Origin: Azospirillum brasilense
Lineage (GTDB): Bacteria; Pseudomonadota; Alphaproteobacteria; Azospirillales; Azospirillaceae
Direction of reading: 5' to 3'
DNA length: 64,000 nucleotides
Assembly (NCBI RefSeq): GCF_022023855.1
Contig: NZ_CP059449.1
Span: forward strand, 854,501-918,500
Positions 22,052 through 33,093 of the stretch are shown here, in pieces. Within the stretch, counting starts at the first letter, position 1; each line of letters starts with the position of its first letter. A program made the translations under genes and the position numbers. A model generated the notes under the pieces. That model did not search any database and was not told where the DNA came from. It saw only the letters and a program-made list of their open reading frames with translations.

Positions 22052-22660
22052 TCAGGCCTTCGTATCGACGTGCTGGCCGCCCATCTCGTGAGGACCGGCC
22101 TTGGCGACGCCCACCATGGCCTCGCGCAACAGGCGGCCGTGGATGGTGTAGCCAGGCTGGAGCACCTGCACGACGGTGCCGGCGGGCTTGCCGGTGTTCT
22201 CGATCTCGAACATCACCTGATGGAAATTCGGATCGAACAGCTCGCCGGTCGGGTCGATCTTCTTGATGCCCGCACGCTCGAAGGCGGAGATGAGCTGGCG
22301 CTCCGTCGCCTCCACGCCGACGGAGAGGCTCTTCAGCACCTCGTCGTTCTCTCGGCCCTCGGCGGGGACGGCCTCCAGCGCGCGGCGCAGGTTGTCGGCC
22401 ACCGTCACCAGCTCCTTGGCAAAGCTGGACACGGCGAACTTGCTGGCGTCCTCCCGGTCGCGCTGGGCGCGGCGGCGGGTGTTCTCCACCTCGGCCATCT
22501 GGCGCAGGAGCTGGTCCTTCAGGCTGGCGACCTCGGCCTCAAGCTGGGCCACGCGATCCCCGGCACCGGCGTCCGCGGCCTTGTCCTGGGCGGCCTTGTC
22601 CTGGACGGCTTCGGTCTGCTCCATCTCGGCTTCGGCGGGCTTGTTCTGCTCTTCGCTCAT
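22052..22660 (-). CDS. grpE: Nucleotide exchange factor GrpE
   Basis: A 202-residue cochaperone that releases ADP from DnaK. An acidic N-terminal tail, a long coiled coil (about residues 45-95, 'VAQLEAEVASLKDQLLRQMAE'), and the beta-wing signature 'PNFHQVMFEIEN' plus 'VVQVLQPGYTIHGRLLREAMV' are present. It is transcribed with hrcA (80-base gap). Confidence 0.96.
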   Translation of the reverse strand: MSEEQNKPAEAEMEQTEAVQDKAAQDKAADAGAGDRVAQLEAEVASLKDQLLRQMAEVENTRRRAQRDREDASKFAVSSFAKELVTVADNLRRALEAVPAEGRENDEVLKSLSVGVEATERQLISAFERAGIKKIDPTGELFDPNFHQVMFEIENTGKPAGTVVQVLQPGYTIHGRLLREAMVGVAKAGPHEMGGQHVDTKA

Positions 22661-22739
22661 GGCTCTCTCGTTGTCGTCTCTGGTCGTCGTCTGATGGGGG
22701 ATGGGTGAAGCATTGCCAAGGTCGTCACCCGACAGGGCG

Positions 22740-23780
22740 TCACCCGACAAGGCGGCTGATGACCTTGGCTGTATAATCCACAAGCGGGATGATCCGGGCA
22801 TAATTGATGCGGGTCGGGCCGATCACGCCGATGGCGCCGATCACCTGCTCGCGGCTGTTCTGGAACGGCGAGATGATGAGCGAACAGCCGGAATGGCCGA
22901 ACAGCACATTCTCCGCGCCGATGAAGATCTGCACCCCGTCGCCCTTCCCGGTGGCGTCGAGCAGGCGCAGCATGGTCTCTTTGGTCTCCAGAGCCTCGAA
23001 CAGGGCGCGCACGCGCTCCAGGTCCGACAGGGCGGTGACGTCCTCCAGCAGCTTCGCCTGGCCGCGCACGATAAGCTGGCCGCTGCTCTGCCCGCCGCTG
23101 CCCGCCCAGGTGGCGAGACCGGCGGAGACCACGCGCTGCGACAATTCGTCCAGCTCGGTCTTCTGGTCCTCGATCTCGCACAGCACGGCCTGCCGCGCCT
23201 CGTCCAGCGTGCGGCCGACCAGCTTCGCGCTGAGGAAGTTGGAGACCATCTGGAGCGTCGCGGCAGGGACGCCCACCGGCACCTCGATGACGCGGTTCTC
23301 GACCAGCCCATCCTCGTTGACCAGCACGACCAGCGCCCGGCCGGGGGCCAGCGAGACGAACTCGATGTGCTTCAGCGGCCGGTCGGTCTTCGGCGCCACC
23401 ACCAGCCCGGCGCAGTGCGACAGTCCCGACAGCAGGGTGGACGCCTCGCCCAGCACGTCCTGCAGCGACCGCCCGGAGGAGGCGCATTTCGCCTCGATGG
23501 AGCCGCGCTCGTCCTCGCTCAGGCTGCCGATCTCCAGCAGGCCGTTGACGAACAGGCGCAGACCCGCCTCGGTCGGGATGCGGCCGGCGGAGGTGTGGGG
23601 GGCGTAGAGCAGCCCCTGTTCCTCCAGGTCGGCCATGACGTTGCGGATGGTCGCGGGCGACAGGGCCATGCCGAGCCTCCGCGAGATCGTGCGCGAGCCC
23701 ACCGGCTCGCCGGTCGCCACATAGGCGTCGACGATCAGCCGGAAGATCTCGCGGGACCGTTGGTTCAGCTCGGTGATCAT
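22740..23780 (-). CDS. hrcA: Heat-inducible transcription repressor HrcA
   Basis: A 346-residue repressor that binds CIRCE operators, usually upstream of groESL in this class. An N-terminal winged helix carries '[35 protein letters not shown]'-type helices (given here by its two ends, residues 25-60). The C-terminal domain has '[11 protein letters not shown]' and the '[23 protein letters not shown]' tail. It is divergent from rph and followed by grpE, a conserved alphaproteobacterial arrangement. Confidence 0.96.
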   Translation of the reverse strand: MITELNQRSREIFRLIVDAYVATGEPVGSRTISRRLGMALSPATIRNVMADLEEQGLLYAPHTSAGRIPTEAGLRLFVNGLLEIGSLSEDERGSIEAKCASSGRSLQDVLGEASTLLSGLSHCAGLVVAPKTDRPLKHIEFVSLAPGRALVVLVNEDGLVENRVIEVPVGVPAATLQMVSNFLSAKLVGRTLDEARQAVLCEIEDQKTELDELSQRVVSAGLATWAGSGGQSSGQLIVRGQAKLLEDVTALSDLERVRALFEALETKETMLRLLDATGKGDGVQIFIGAENVLFGHSGCSLIISPFQNSREQVIGAIGVIGPTRINYARIIPLVDYTAKVISRLVG

Positions 23781-23943
23781 GGCGGGGCAGGGACCGGGCG
23801 GTGCGGGTGGGTTGCGAAAGGGGCGTCCCGAATTTAGGCAGGTGTCCGCGCCGAATCAACGTGCGCCCCGGTTGCGCGCTGGACGGCGGGGGCGGCGGGC
23901 GCTAGCTTGCCGCCGATTTCAACAGATTCGCGGATCATGCCCG

Positions 23944-24663
<720 letters not shown>

Positions 24664-24677
24664 AGGCGCGGTTGCGC

Positions 24678-24783
24678 TTGCCCCCACCCTGACCCTCCCC
24701 CGCTTTCGCAGGGGAGGGGAAATCGGCCCTCCCCTGCGAAAGCGGGGGAGGGAGGGACCCGCGAAGCGGGAGGGTGGGGGCAA
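24678..24783. repeat. GC-rich palindromic intergenic repeat, copy C
   Basis: It is bounded by TTGCCCCCACCCT and AGGGTGGGGGCAA and has the same internal CCCCCGCTTTCGCAGGGG-type hairpins as copies A and B. It fills nearly all of the rph-rdgB gap. Confidence 0.8.
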
Positions 24784-24808
24784 CAGTCCACATCGAAGGA
24801 ACTCCCCC

Positions 24809-25411
24809 ATGACCACGCCTCCCCGCCGCTTCACGGGCGGCACGCTGGTGATCGCCAGCCACAACAAGGGCAAGGTCCGCGAGATCGCGGCGCTGCTCGG
24901 CCCCTACGCCGCCTCCTTCGTGTCCGCGGGCGAGCTTGGCCTGCCGGAGCCGGAGGAGACGGGGACCACCTTCGTCGCGAACGCCGAGCTGAAGGCCCTG
25001 GCCGCCGCCAAGGCGGGGCACGTCGCGCTGGCCGACGACAGCGGGATGGTGGTGCCGGCCCTGAACGGCGACCCCGGCATCTACTCCGCCCGCTGGGCCG
25101 GCCCGGCCAAGGACTTCCAGATGGCCATGGGCAAGGTCGAGGACGGGCTGAAGGGCCAAGCCGACCGCCGCGCCTGGTTCGTCTGCGCCCTGTCGCTCGC
25201 CTGGCCGGACGGCCATGTCGAGACGGTCGAGGGCCGCTGCCCCGGCACGCTGGTCTGGCCGCCGCGCGGCGCGCATGGTTTCGGTTACGATCCGATGTTC
25301 AAGCCGGACGGCTACGACATCACCTTCGGCGAGATGGACCCGGCCAGGAAGCACGAGATGAGCCACCGGGCCGACGCCTTCCGCCAGCTTGTGGAGCGAT
25401 GCTTCAAGTGA
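24809..25411 (+). CDS. rdgB: XTP/dITP diphosphatase (non-canonical purine NTPase)
   Basis: A 200-residue Ham1/RdgB house-cleaning enzyme that hydrolyses dITP and XTP. '[14 protein letters not shown]' at the N-terminus, '[14 protein letters not shown]', '[22 protein letters not shown]' and 'HGFGYDPMF' are the nucleotide-binding blocks. Its 3' end overlaps hemW by 13 bases, which implies translational coupling. Confidence 0.96.
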   Translation: MTTPPRRFTGGTLVIASHNKGKVREIAALLGPYAASFVSAGELGLPEPEETGTTFVANAELKALAAAKAGHVALADDSGMVVPALNGDPGIYSARWAGPAKDFQMAMGKVEDGLKGQADRRAWFVCALSLAWPDGHVETVEGRCPGTLVWPPRGAHGFGYDPMFKPDGYDITFGEMDPARKHEMSHRADAFRQLVERCFK

Positions 25412-26565
25412 CCCCCGATCCGGGCTTCGGGATCTACATCCACTGGCCCTTCTGCAAGGCGAAGTGCCCGTACTGCGACTTCAACAGCCACGTCCGCGAC
25501 CGGGTCGAGCATGACCGCTGGCGCGCCGCGCTGGTGCGGGAGCTGGATCATTACGCGGACGCAACGCCCGGCCGCCGGGTCACCTCGGTCTTCTTCGGGG
25601 GCGGCACGCCGTCGCTGATGGAGCCGGCGACGGTCGGCGCGGTGTTGGAGCGCATCGCCGCCCGCTGGACGGTGGGCGACGACCTGGAAGTATCGCTGGA
25701 GGCCAACCCGACCTCGGTCGAGGCGGACAAGTTCCGCGCCTTCCACGCCGCCGGGGTCAACCGCCTGTCGATGGGCATCCAGGCGCTGGATGACACCGCG
25801 CTGAAGTTCCTCGGCCGCCAGCACAGCGCGGCGGAGGCGACCGGCGCCATAGCGCTGGCCGCCCGCACCTTCCCCCGCTTCAGCTTTGACCTGATCTACG
25901 CCCGCCCCGGCCAGTCCGTCGCGGCGTGGGAGGCGGAGCTGACCCGCGCGCTGGACCACGCGGTCGGCCATCTGTCGGTCTACCAGCTGACCATCGAGGA
26001 GGGCACGGCCTTCTTCCCCCTGCACGCGCGGGGCGATCTGGTGCTGCCCGACGAGGATCTGGCCGGCGACCTCTACGAGGCGACGCAGAGCCTGCTCGAC
26101 CGCGCCGGGCTGCCCGCCTACGAGATCTCCAACCACGCCCGGCCCGGCGAGGAGAGCTGCCACAACCTGACCTACTGGCGCTACGGCGATTACGTCGGTG
26201 TCGGTCCCGGCGCCCATGGCCGGCTGACGCTGGACGGCGAGAAATTCGCCACCCGCGCCCACCGCGCTCCGGAAATCTGGCTGGAGCGGGTGGAGCGCGA
26301 CGGCCACGGTGCCGCCGCGCCCGAACCGGTCGCCCGCGAGTCGCGCGGGTCGGAGCTGCTGATGATGGGGCTGCGCCTGCGCGAGGGGGTGGCCCGCGCC
26401 CGGCTGGTCGAGGAGACCGGCCGTGACCTCGACGGGCTGGTCGATCCCGCGGCGCTGGAGCGTCTGATGGCCGGCGGCTTCCTGGAGGTCGGCAAGGACA
26501 CGTTGCGCGCCACCCACGAGGGGCGGCAGCGGTTGAACGCCGTTCTGGGGGCTCTTCTGGCCTGA
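25399..26565 (+). CDS. hemW: HemW, radical-SAM heme chaperone
   Basis: A 388-residue radical SAM protein. The cluster motif C19-x3-C23-x2-C26 sits in '[17 protein letters not shown]', with GGGTPS-type SAM-binding '[10 protein letters not shown]' next. '[10 protein letters not shown]' and the HemN-like C-terminal domain follow. The family binds heme and was long misannotated as coproporphyrinogen oxidase; it lacks the extra Cys of HemN. It is last in the rph-rdgB-hemW operon. Confidence 0.93.
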   Translation: MLQVTPDPGFGIYIHWPFCKAKCPYCDFNSHVRDRVEHDRWRAALVRELDHYADATPGRRVTSVFFGGGTPSLMEPATVGAVLERIAARWTVGDDLEVSLEANPTSVEADKFRAFHAAGVNRLSMGIQALDDTALKFLGRQHSAAEATGAIALAARTFPRFSFDLIYARPGQSVAAWEAELTRALDHAVGHLSVYQLTIEEGTAFFPLHARGDLVLPDEDLAGDLYEATQSLLDRAGLPAYEISNHARPGEESCHNLTYWRYGDYVGVGPGAHGRLTLDGEKFATRAHRAPEIWLERVERDGHGAAAPEPVARESRGSELLMMGLRLREGVARARLVEETGRDLDGLVDPAALERLMAGGFLEVGKDTLRATHEGRQRLNAVLGALLA

Positions 26566-26753
26566 CCGCGCCAATACCCGGAAACGTGGTGTGACAAAGG
26601 CGCCCAGTGCCCGGCGAGCGCCGCATTTTTATATGTCCGTTTATGATTTTCCTGTGACTGTCGATCGTTCTTGGAGTCCTGGCAAAGACAAGGGCAAACA
26701 ACCGCCGCTTGCCGGGACGCGGGACAGGGCAGACAGTTTCAGGCAGACATCCC

Positions 26754-28445
26754 ATGACCCTCACGAAGCTTTCCATTCGGGCCAAGCTGTGGGCGCTCGT
26801 CGTCGCGGCTTCGGTCGCATCCTTCGCCATCGCCGGTGCCGGTCTTTATCTCAATTACAGCCGAATGCACGCCGACCGGCTGGAGACGCTGCACAGCATC
26901 GTGGAGACCGGGATCACCCTGGCCACCACGCTGGAGGCGGACGCCGCCGCTGGCAAGATCACCCGCGAGGAGGCGCAGGCCCGCTTCAAGGCGGCGGTGG
27001 CCGGCATCCGCTACGCTGGCGGCAAGGAGTATCTCTTCGCCCACACCATGGACGGCTACGGCTTCGCCCACGTCAACGCGAAGCTGATCGGCGCCGACGT
27101 CAAGCCGCTGAAGTCGGCCAACGGCGTCCACATGATCGTGGAGTTCATCCGCATGGTCCGCGCCACCGGCGACGGCCTGCTGGAGTACGACTGGCCGCGT
27201 ACGGTCGGCGGCAGCGATCTGGCGTTGAAGCTGGGCTATGTCCGCGGCTTCGAACCGTGGAACATCTTCATCGGCACCGGCATCTTCATCGACGACATCC
27301 GGGCCGCCTTCCTGGACCAGCTGCGGACGCTGGCCTTCGTCATCCTGGCGTTGGCGGTGCCGGCCGTCGGCCTGATCGCCTGGGTCGGCACCGACATCAG
27401 CCGGGTGCTGCGCGGGCTGGGCGCCAAGATGCGGTCGCTGGCCGACGGCGACCTGTCCACCCGCTTTCCGGAGGCGGAGCGCGGCGACGAGATCGGCGCC
27501 ATGGCCAAGGCCGTGCTGGTTTTCCAGACCAACGCCCGCGACAAGCAGCGGCTGGAGGCCGAGCAGGCCGCGTCGGCCCAGCGCGCCGAGGAGGACAAGC
27601 GCCGCGCCATGCTGGCGCTGGCCGCCAGCTTCGAGCAGAGCATCGGCGCCGTCGTCCGCACCGTCTCCGACGCGGCGGCGACGATGGAGGAGCGGGCGGC
27701 CGAGATGAACCGCGCCGCCGCCCAGACCGACGAACTGGCGACCTCGGTCGCCGCGGCGACGGAGCAGACCTCCGCCAACGTGCAGACCGTGGCCGCCGCC
27801 TCGGAGGAACTGGCCGGCTCGATCCAGGAGATCAGCCGTCAGGTTGCCGAGTCGTCGCGCATCGCGGGCGAGGCGGTGACCCTCAGCGGGCGGGCCAACG
27901 ACAAGGTTGGCGGGCTGGCCGAGGCGGTGCAGAAGATCGGAGCGGTGGTGCAGCTCATCAACGACATCGCCAGCCAGACCAACCTGCTGGCGCTCAACGC
28001 GACCATCGAGGCAGCCCGCGCGGGCGAGGCCGGCAAGGGCTTCGCCGTGGTGGCGAGCGAGGTCAAGGCGCTGGCCAACCAGACCGCCAAGGCCACCGAG
28101 GAGATCGCCGCCCAGGTCGCCAACATCCAGACGGCGACCGGCGACGCGGTCGGCGAGATCCAGGGCGTGACCCAGGTGATCCTGCGGGTGAACGAGATCG
28201 CCACCTCCATCGCCTCGGCGGTCGAGGAACAGGGGGCGGCGACCCGCGAGATCAGCCGCAACGTCCAGGAAGCGGCGGGCGGCACGCAGGAGGTGTCGGC
28301 CAACATCACCGGCGTCACCGGTGCGGCGACCCAGAGCGGCGCCACCGCCCGCGACGTGCTGGAGATGTCGCGCCGGCTCGGCCACCAGCTCGACACGCTG
28401 CACCGCGAGGTCGGAGGCTTCCTTCAGCAGCTCCGCGCGGCGTAA
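26754..28445 (+). CDS. Methyl-accepting chemotaxis protein with single Cache domain
   Basis: A 563-residue chemoreceptor. TM1 is at about 10-30, then a periplasmic sCache_2-type domain ('[20 protein letters not shown]', '[18 protein letters not shown]'), TM2 at about 190-215, and HAMP ('[18 protein letters not shown]'). The cytoplasmic hairpin has the conserved tip '[20 protein letters not shown]' near residue 405. It senses a small molecule, probably a carboxylate as for many sCache_2 receptors (inference), and signals to CheA. Start Met-26754 gives the usual short cytosolic tail before TM1. Confidence 0.93.
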   Translation: MTLTKLSIRAKLWALVVAASVASFAIAGAGLYLNYSRMHADRLETLHSIVETGITLATTLEADAAAGKITREEAQARFKAAVAGIRYAGGKEYLFAHTMDGYGFAHVNAKLIGADVKPLKSANGVHMIVEFIRMVRATGDGLLEYDWPRTVGGSDLALKLGYVRGFEPWNIFIGTGIFIDDIRAAFLDQLRTLAFVILALAVPAVGLIAWVGTDISRVLRGLGAKMRSLADGDLSTRFPEAERGDEIGAMAKAVLVFQTNARDKQRLEAEQAASAQRAEEDKRRAMLALAASFEQSIGAVVRTVSDAAATMEERAAEMNRAAAQTDELATSVAAATEQTSANVQTVAAASEELAGSIQEISRQVAESSRIAGEAVTLSGRANDKVGGLAEAVQKIGAVVQLINDIASQTNLLALNATIEAARAGEAGKGFAVVASEVKALANQTAKATEEIAAQVANIQTATGDAVGEIQGVTQVILRVNEIATSIASAVEEQGAATREISRNVQEAAGGTQEVSANITGVTGAATQSGATARDVLEMSRRLGHQLDTLHREVGGFLQQLRAA

Positions 28446-28477
28446 GGTGGGGTGAAGCGGCAGGGAAAGGGGTTGGG

Positions 28478-28984
28478 ATGCGCATCAGTCTGGTGGTGGC
28501 CGCCGCGCGCAATGGCGTGATCGGCCGCAACGGCACCCTGCCCTGGTCTCTGCCCGGCGACCTGAAGCGCTTCCGGGAGCTGACCATGGGCAAGCCGGTC
28601 CTGATGGGCCGGCGCACCTGGGAGTCGCTCCCACGCAAACCCCTGCCCGGCCGCGACAACCTCGTGGTCAGCCGCAGCGTCCCGCCGGGCGAGCGGGACG
28701 GGGCGCGCTGGTTCGGCGGCCTCGACGCGGCGCTGGACTGGTGCCGCGGCCGCGGCGTTCCGGAAATCAGCGTGATTGGCGGCGCCGAATTGTTCCGCGA
28801 ATCCCTGCCGCTCGCCGACATCGTCCACCTGACCCGCGTCGAGCAGGATGTGGAGGGCGACACCGTCATGCCGCCGCTGGGGCCGGAGTGGGTGGAGACG
28901 GAGCGCGGCCCGCTGCTGACCGAGAACGGTCTGGATTACCGGTACGTCGATTACCGGCGCGCCGCTTCTACCGCCGGCCCGTAA
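28478..28984 (+). CDS. folA: Dihydrofolate reductase
   Basis: A 168-residue DHFR. The N-terminus 'ISLVVAAARNGVIGRNGTLPW' holds the Met20 loop; 'LPGDLKRFRELT' carries the substrate-binding Asp, 'VLMGRRTWESLP' and 'ISVIGGAELF' the NADPH-binding parts. It reduces dihydrofolate for thymidylate and purine synthesis. No thyA is adjacent in this window. It converges on the XRE regulator gene with only 4 bases between stops. Confidence 0.95.
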   Translation: MRISLVVAAARNGVIGRNGTLPWSLPGDLKRFRELTMGKPVLMGRRTWESLPRKPLPGRDNLVVSRSVPPGERDGARWFGGLDAALDWCRGRGVPEISVIGGAELFRESLPLADIVHLTRVEQDVEGDTVMPPLGPEWVETERGPLLTENGLDYRYVDYRRAASTAGP

Positions 28985-28988
28985 CGGG

Positions 28989-29855
28989 TCAGGCCAGCAG
29001 CGCCCGCACCCGCTCGGCGTCGTCCGGGGTTGCCGGGTTGTAGACGAGCATCGTCAGGTCCGGCCGCCTGTCCACGGCGAAGGCCGAATATTCCAGCTCC
29101 AGCGTGCCCAGCGTGGGATGGCGGAGGCGTTTGACGCCCTCCCCGAAATGACTCACGTCGTTCGCAGTCCACAGGGCGGCGAATTCGGGACTCTGGCGCG
29201 ACAGATCCTCGATCAGCGCCCGCACCGCTTCGTGGGCACCGGCGCGCGCCGCGTCGGCGCGGAAGGCACCGACGACGAAGCGCGCCACCCCTTCCCAATC
29301 GAACTGGGCGGCCCGCACGCGCGGGTCGCAGAAGATGAGCCGCAGGATGTTGCGCTGGGCCGCCGGCAGGGCGCCGTAATCGGTCAGCACCGCGGCGGCG
29401 GCGCGGTTCCAGGCGACGACGTCCCAGGTTGCCGTCTTGACCAGGGCGGGGCTGGGGTTCAGCGCGTCCAGCACGCGCTGCAGGCGCGGCGTGACCGCCT
29501 CCCCCACCGGATGGCGCAGTGTCGGCAAGCGGTTGAGGCCGAGGAGGAAAAGATGCTCGCGCTCGGCGTCGGTGAGCATCAGGGCGCGGGCGATGCGCTC
29601 CAGCACGTCGGCGGACGGCGCTCCGCCGCGCCCCTGCTCCAGCCAAATGTACCAGGTTGTGCTGATGTTCGCGCGCTGGGCCACCTCCTCGCGGCGCAGG
29701 CCGCGCGTGCGCCGGCGCTCCGCGGAAAAGCCGAAGGCCGCCGGATCGAGCTTCGCCCGGCGGTCCTTCAGATAGGCGCCCAAGCGGCTTTCGCCGGAGC
29801 TTTGTTGTGCGGAACCGTTCTCCATCATGGCGCGCCGGCCCGTCCTGTTGGTCAT
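28989..29855 (-). CDS. XRE-family regulator with MmyB-like ligand-binding domain
   Basis: A 288-residue protein (279 if Met-29828 is used). An HTH_XRE region at about 25-95 ('TRGLRREEVAQRANISTTWY', 'GAPSADVLERIARAL') is followed by the MmyB-type domain, with 'LVKTATWDVVAWNRAAAAVL' at its start and 'LGTLELEYSAF' late in it. Such regulators often control an adjacent, divergent oxidoreductase or epimerase gene. That is the layout here, with 82 bases to the epimerase start. Confidence 0.88.
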   Translation of the reverse strand: MTNRTGRRAMMENGSAQQSSGESRLGAYLKDRRAKLDPAAFGFSAERRRTRGLRREEVAQRANISTTWYIWLEQGRGGAPSADVLERIARALMLTDAEREHLFLLGLNRLPTLRHPVGEAVTPRLQRVLDALNPSPALVKTATWDVVAWNRAAAAVLTDYGALPAAQRNILRLIFCDPRVRAAQFDWEGVARFVVGAFRADAARAGAHEAVRALIEDLSRQSPEFAALWTANDVSHFGEGVKRLRHPTLGTLELEYSAFAVDRRPDLTMLVYNPATPDDAERVRALLA

Positions 29856-29937
29856 TATACCCCGATAACGTCACGACTTTACCAGGATAAGCCCCGCGCC
29901 GACAGTGGCCTGCGACCCTGATCGGAAGAGGTTTCCC

Positions 29938-30831
29938 ATGCGTGTCTTCGTCACCGGCGCCACCGGCTTCGTCGGTTCGGCCATCGTTCAGGACCTGCTC
30001 GCCAACGGGCACCAAGTTCTCGGCCTCGCCCGCTCCGACGCGGCGGCGGCGGCCCTTGCCGCGGTCGGGGCGGAGGTCCACCGCGGCTCCCTCGACGACC
30101 TGGAGAGCCTGCGCGCCGGGGCCTCCGCGGCCGACGGCGTGATCCACACCGCCTTCAACCATGACTTTTCGCGCTTCGCCGACAACTGCTGGGAGGACCA
30201 TCGGGCGATCCTCGCCATGGGCGAAGCGCTGGAGGGCAGCGACCGCCCCCTGCTGGTGACGGCCGGAGCGGTCGTGGCCGCGCGCGGGCCGGTGGCGGTC
30301 GAGAGCGATCCGCACCGGCCACCGTCCGACGCCCTGCCCCGCCGCACCGAACTCGCCGCCAGGGAGCTGGCCGCCCGCGGCGTCCGGGTCGGCGTCGTGC
30401 GCCTGCCGCCCTCGACCCACGGCGTCGGCGACCATGGCTTCGCGCGCATCCTGCACGACATCGCCCGCCGGACCGGAGTCTCGGCCTATGTCGGCGACGG
30501 TGGGAACCGTTGGCCGGCGGTGCACCGCCGGGATGCGGCGCGGCTCTACCGGCTGGCGCTGGAGGCCGGCGCCCGGGGCGGCCCGTTCCACGCCATCGCC
30601 GAGGAGGGCGTGCCGCTGCGCCGCGTTGCCGAAGCCATCGGCGCGCGGCTGGGCCTGCCAGCGGTCTCGAAGACGCCGGAGGAGGCGGCCGCCCATTTCG
30701 GGTGGTTCGCCTTCTTCGCGGGGATCGACTGCCCGACCTCCAGCGCCCACACCCGCGCCCTGCTGGGGTGGGAGCCGCGCGAGACCGGCCTCGTCGCCGA
30801 CCTCGGCCAGCCCGGCTATTTCACCGAGTGA
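29938..30831 (+). CDS. NAD(P)-dependent extended SDR / epimerase-like protein
   Basis: A 297-residue Rossmann protein with '[15 protein letters not shown]' at the N-terminus. The catalytic YxxxK of classical extended SDRs is not evident in the expected place ('[15 protein letters not shown]'), so it is the atypical group often annotated 3-beta hydroxysteroid dehydrogenase/epimerase. The substrate is unknown. Probably the target of the divergent XRE regulator (inference). Confidence 0.88.
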   Translation: MRVFVTGATGFVGSAIVQDLLANGHQVLGLARSDAAAAALAAVGAEVHRGSLDDLESLRAGASAADGVIHTAFNHDFSRFADNCWEDHRAILAMGEALEGSDRPLLVTAGAVVAARGPVAVESDPHRPPSDALPRRTELAARELAARGVRVGVVRLPPSTHGVGDHGFARILHDIARRTGVSAYVGDGGNRWPAVHRRDAARLYRLALEAGARGGPFHAIAEEGVPLRRVAEAIGARLGLPAVSKTPEEAAAHFGWFAFFAGIDCPTSSAHTRALLGWEPRETGLVADLGQPGYFTE

Positions 30832-30865
30832 CCGGCTGGCGGGGGAGTGCGGGGGGCTTCGACCC

Positions 30866-31822
30866 TCAGGCCCCCTTGTTCTCGCGGTGGCGGCGCTCGA
30901 TGGCGTCCCACAGGGTGGCCTCCAGCGCCGACCCGTCGAGCCGGTTGATCTCCTGGATGCCGGTGGGCGAGGTCACGTTGATCTCGGTCATGTAGTCGCC
31001 GATCACGTCGATCCCGACGAAGACCAGACCCTTCTCGCGCAGTACCGGGCCGATGGCCTTGCAGATCTCCTGCTCGCGCGGGGTCAGCTCCGTCTTCTTG
31101 GCGCTGCCGCCGGCGTGGAAGTTGGCGCGGGCCTCGCCCTCCTGGGGCATGCGGCTGACGGCGCCGGCGGGCTCGCCGTCGATCAGGATGATGCGCTTGT
31201 CGCCCTGGCGGATCTCCGGCAGGTACTTCTGCACGATCACCGGCTCGCGGTAGAGCTGGGTGAACAGCTCCAGCAGTGAGCCCAGGTTTTCGTCGTCCGG
31301 CTTCAGGTGGAAGACGCCGGCCCCGCCGTTGCCGAACAGCGGCTTGACGATGATGTCCTTGTGCTGCGCCCGGAAGTCCAGGACGGCCTGCTTGTCGCTG
31401 GTGATCAGCGTCGGCGGCATCAGGTCGGGGAAATGGGTGACGAACAGCTTCTCCGGCGCGTTGCGCACCTCCGCCGGGTCGTTCAGCACCAGCACCTTGG
31501 GCTGGATGTGCTCCAGCATGTGGGTGGCGGTGATGTAGGCCATGTCGAAGGGCGGGTCCTGGCGCATCAGCACCACGTCCATGGTCGACAGGTCGACGAT
31601 CCGCGGCTCGCCCAGCGTGTAGTGGGCGCCCTTCTGGCGGACCACGGTCATCTCGCGCAGGCGGGCGGTCAGGACGTTGCCGGTCAGGCTGAGGTCGCGC
31701 GGGTGGTAGTGGTACAGCGTGTGCCCGCGCTTCTGCGCCTCAAGCGCCATCATGAAGCTCGAGTCGGTGTCGATGTTGATGGACTCGATGGGGTCCATCT
31801 GGAAGGCGACGGCGAGGCTCAT
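30866..31822 (-). CDS. gshB: Glutathione synthetase
   Basis: A 318-residue ATP-grasp ligase that joins gamma-glutamylcysteine and glycine. The start '[20 protein letters not shown]', '[14 protein letters not shown]', the ATP-grasp '[16 protein letters not shown]', '[20 protein letters not shown]' and '[13 protein letters not shown]' are all present. It is the last gene of the minus-strand run rsmI-yraN-sirB1-gshB. Start Met-31822; upstream in-frame codons lie over the sirB1-like gene. Confidence 0.97.
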   Translation of the reverse strand: MSLAVAFQMDPIESINIDTDSSFMMALEAQKRGHTLYHYHPRDLSLTGNVLTARLREMTVVRQKGAHYTLGEPRIVDLSTMDVVLMRQDPPFDMAYITATHMLEHIQPKVLVLNDPAEVRNAPEKLFVTHFPDLMPPTLITSDKQAVLDFRAQHKDIIVKPLFGNGGAGVFHLKPDDENLGSLLELFTQLYREPVIVQKYLPEIRQGDKRIILIDGEPAGAVSRMPQEGEARANFHAGGSAKKTELTPREQEICKAIGPVLREKGLVFVGIDVIGDYMTEINVTSPTGIQEINRLDGSALEATLWDAIERRHRENKGA

Positions 31823-31857
31823 CCTGCGGGTCTCCGGAACGGGCTTTTGAAGTGGGG

Positions 31858-32691
31858 TCAGTTCAGTTGGTTCTTGAGCTGCTGGATCAGCGCGGCGACC
31901 TGATGGCGGTGCCGTTCGCTGGCGGTCAGCTCCAGGAAGGTTTCCAGCGCGGCGATGGCGGCGCCGAGGTTGCCGTTGTGGGCCTCCAGCAGGCCGGTTT
32001 CCCGCCACAGCGACGCCTCGCCCGGCGCGAACAGCCGCATCGCCTCCAGCACCTCCAGCGCGCGCGGAACGTCGCGGGCGGAGAGGTGGCGCAGCTTGAT
32101 GTTGTTCTGGAGCCGCAGCAGAATCTCGCGGTTGGTCACCGTCTGGTAATGGCCGGGCTCCAGCTCCGCGGCGCTGCCGGCGGTGGCCTTCAGCAGGTCG
32201 CGCAGGTCCACGGCGGTGCGCACCTGCCCCTCGTTGAAGGGGTCGAGGATGGCGCGGGCGCCGTCGGCCTCCAGCCGCACCAGGAAATGGCCGGGGAAGT
32301 TCAGCCCCAGCATCGTCCAGCCCTGCGAGCGGGCGGCGTGCAGGTACAGGATGCCCAGCGCCACCGGCAGGCCGCGGCGGCGGTCGATGACGCGCAGCAG
32401 GTTGGCGTTCTGCAGGTCGTCGTAGGTTTCCTGGTCGCCGGCGTAGCCGTGCCGCTCCACGATCACCTCGTGCAGCCAGGAGATGCGGGCCTCCAGCCCA
32501 TCGAGGGTGGGCGAGACGCGCTCGGCCAGATCGTGGGCGATGTCGGCGAGGTGACGGCGGTAGTCGGCCAGCGCGGCGCCCGGCACCTCCAGCGCGCCCA
32601 GCGCGAGGGCGGCTTCGGCCAGATCGATCTGCTCGTCCGGCTGCTGCCCCACGCGGCGCAGGATGTCACGGGCCTCGGCGCGGCTGGTCAC
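31858..32691 (-). CDS. SirB1-family protein (transglutaminase-like + TPR)
   Basis: A 277-residue protein. The transglutaminase-like core includes '[20 protein letters not shown]', '[20 protein letters not shown]' and '[11 protein letters not shown]', where a Cys is not at the usual nucleophile place, as in most SirB1 members. A C-terminal TPR stretch ('[19 protein letters not shown]') follows. The function of the family is poorly defined. It lies 33 bases after yraN and 35 before gshB, so probably co-transcribed. Confidence 0.88.
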   Translation of the reverse strand: MTSRAEARDILRRVGQQPDEQIDLAEAALALGALEVPGAALADYRRHLADIAHDLAERVSPTLDGLEARISWLHEVIVERHGYAGDQETYDDLQNANLLRVIDRRRGLPVALGILYLHAARSQGWTMLGLNFPGHFLVRLEADGARAILDPFNEGQVRTAVDLRDLLKATAGSAAELEPGHYQTVTNREILLRLQNNIKLRHLSARDVPRALEVLEAMRLFAPGEASLWRETGLLEAHNGNLGAAIAALETFLELTASERHRHQVAALIQQLKNQLN

Positions 32692-32724
32692 GGGCAGCGT
32701 CCTTCCTCTTCTTCAGCCTTCGCG

Positions 32725-33093
32725 TCAGGCCCGCCACGCGTCCGGCACGTGGCGCGGCCAGGACCAAGGGGTAACGAGCATGACGTCGAAGCGCAAGACA
32801 TAGCCGGCATAGTGGGGGTTGGCCCCCAGATAGGCGTGGGCGGCGCGGGCGAGGCGGCCCCGCTGGCGGGCGTTGACCGCCTCGTTCGCGGTGTCCCAGT
32901 CGCCGCGGGCCTTGACCTCGACGATCGCCAGAGTGTCGCCCCGCCGGGCCACGATGTCGATCTCTCCCATCGGGGTGCGCAGGCGGCTTTCCAGGATGCG
33001 GTAACCCTTCAGCCGCAGCGCCAGCCGGCAGAGCTGCTCGGCGTAGCGGCCGTAGCTCTCCGCCCGGCGGCGCAGGGCGTCCGGCGCGCTCAT
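32725..33093 (-). CDS. YraN family (UPF0102) endonuclease-like protein
   Basis: A 122-residue protein with a restriction-endonuclease-like core. 'ESRLRTPMGEIDIVARRGDT' and 'LAIVEVKARGD' show the E-x-D...V-x-V-K metal-site pattern of the YraN family. The start ATG overlaps the rsmI stop by 4 bases (ATGA), so translation is coupled. The rsmI-yraN pairing is widespread in proteobacteria. The biological role is unknown. Confidence 0.92.
   Translation of the reverse strand: MSAPDALRRRAESYGRYAEQLCRLALRLKGYRILESRLRTPMGEIDIVARRGDTLAIVEVKARGDWDTANEAVNARQRGRLARAAHAYLGANPHYAGYVLRFDVMLVTPWSWPRHVPDAWRA

Noticed and set aside
28989-30750. 599-codon minus-strand frame joining the epimerase antisense with a second frame of the XRE gene region
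   Set aside because: The XRE and epimerase genes each have full domain signatures in other frames.
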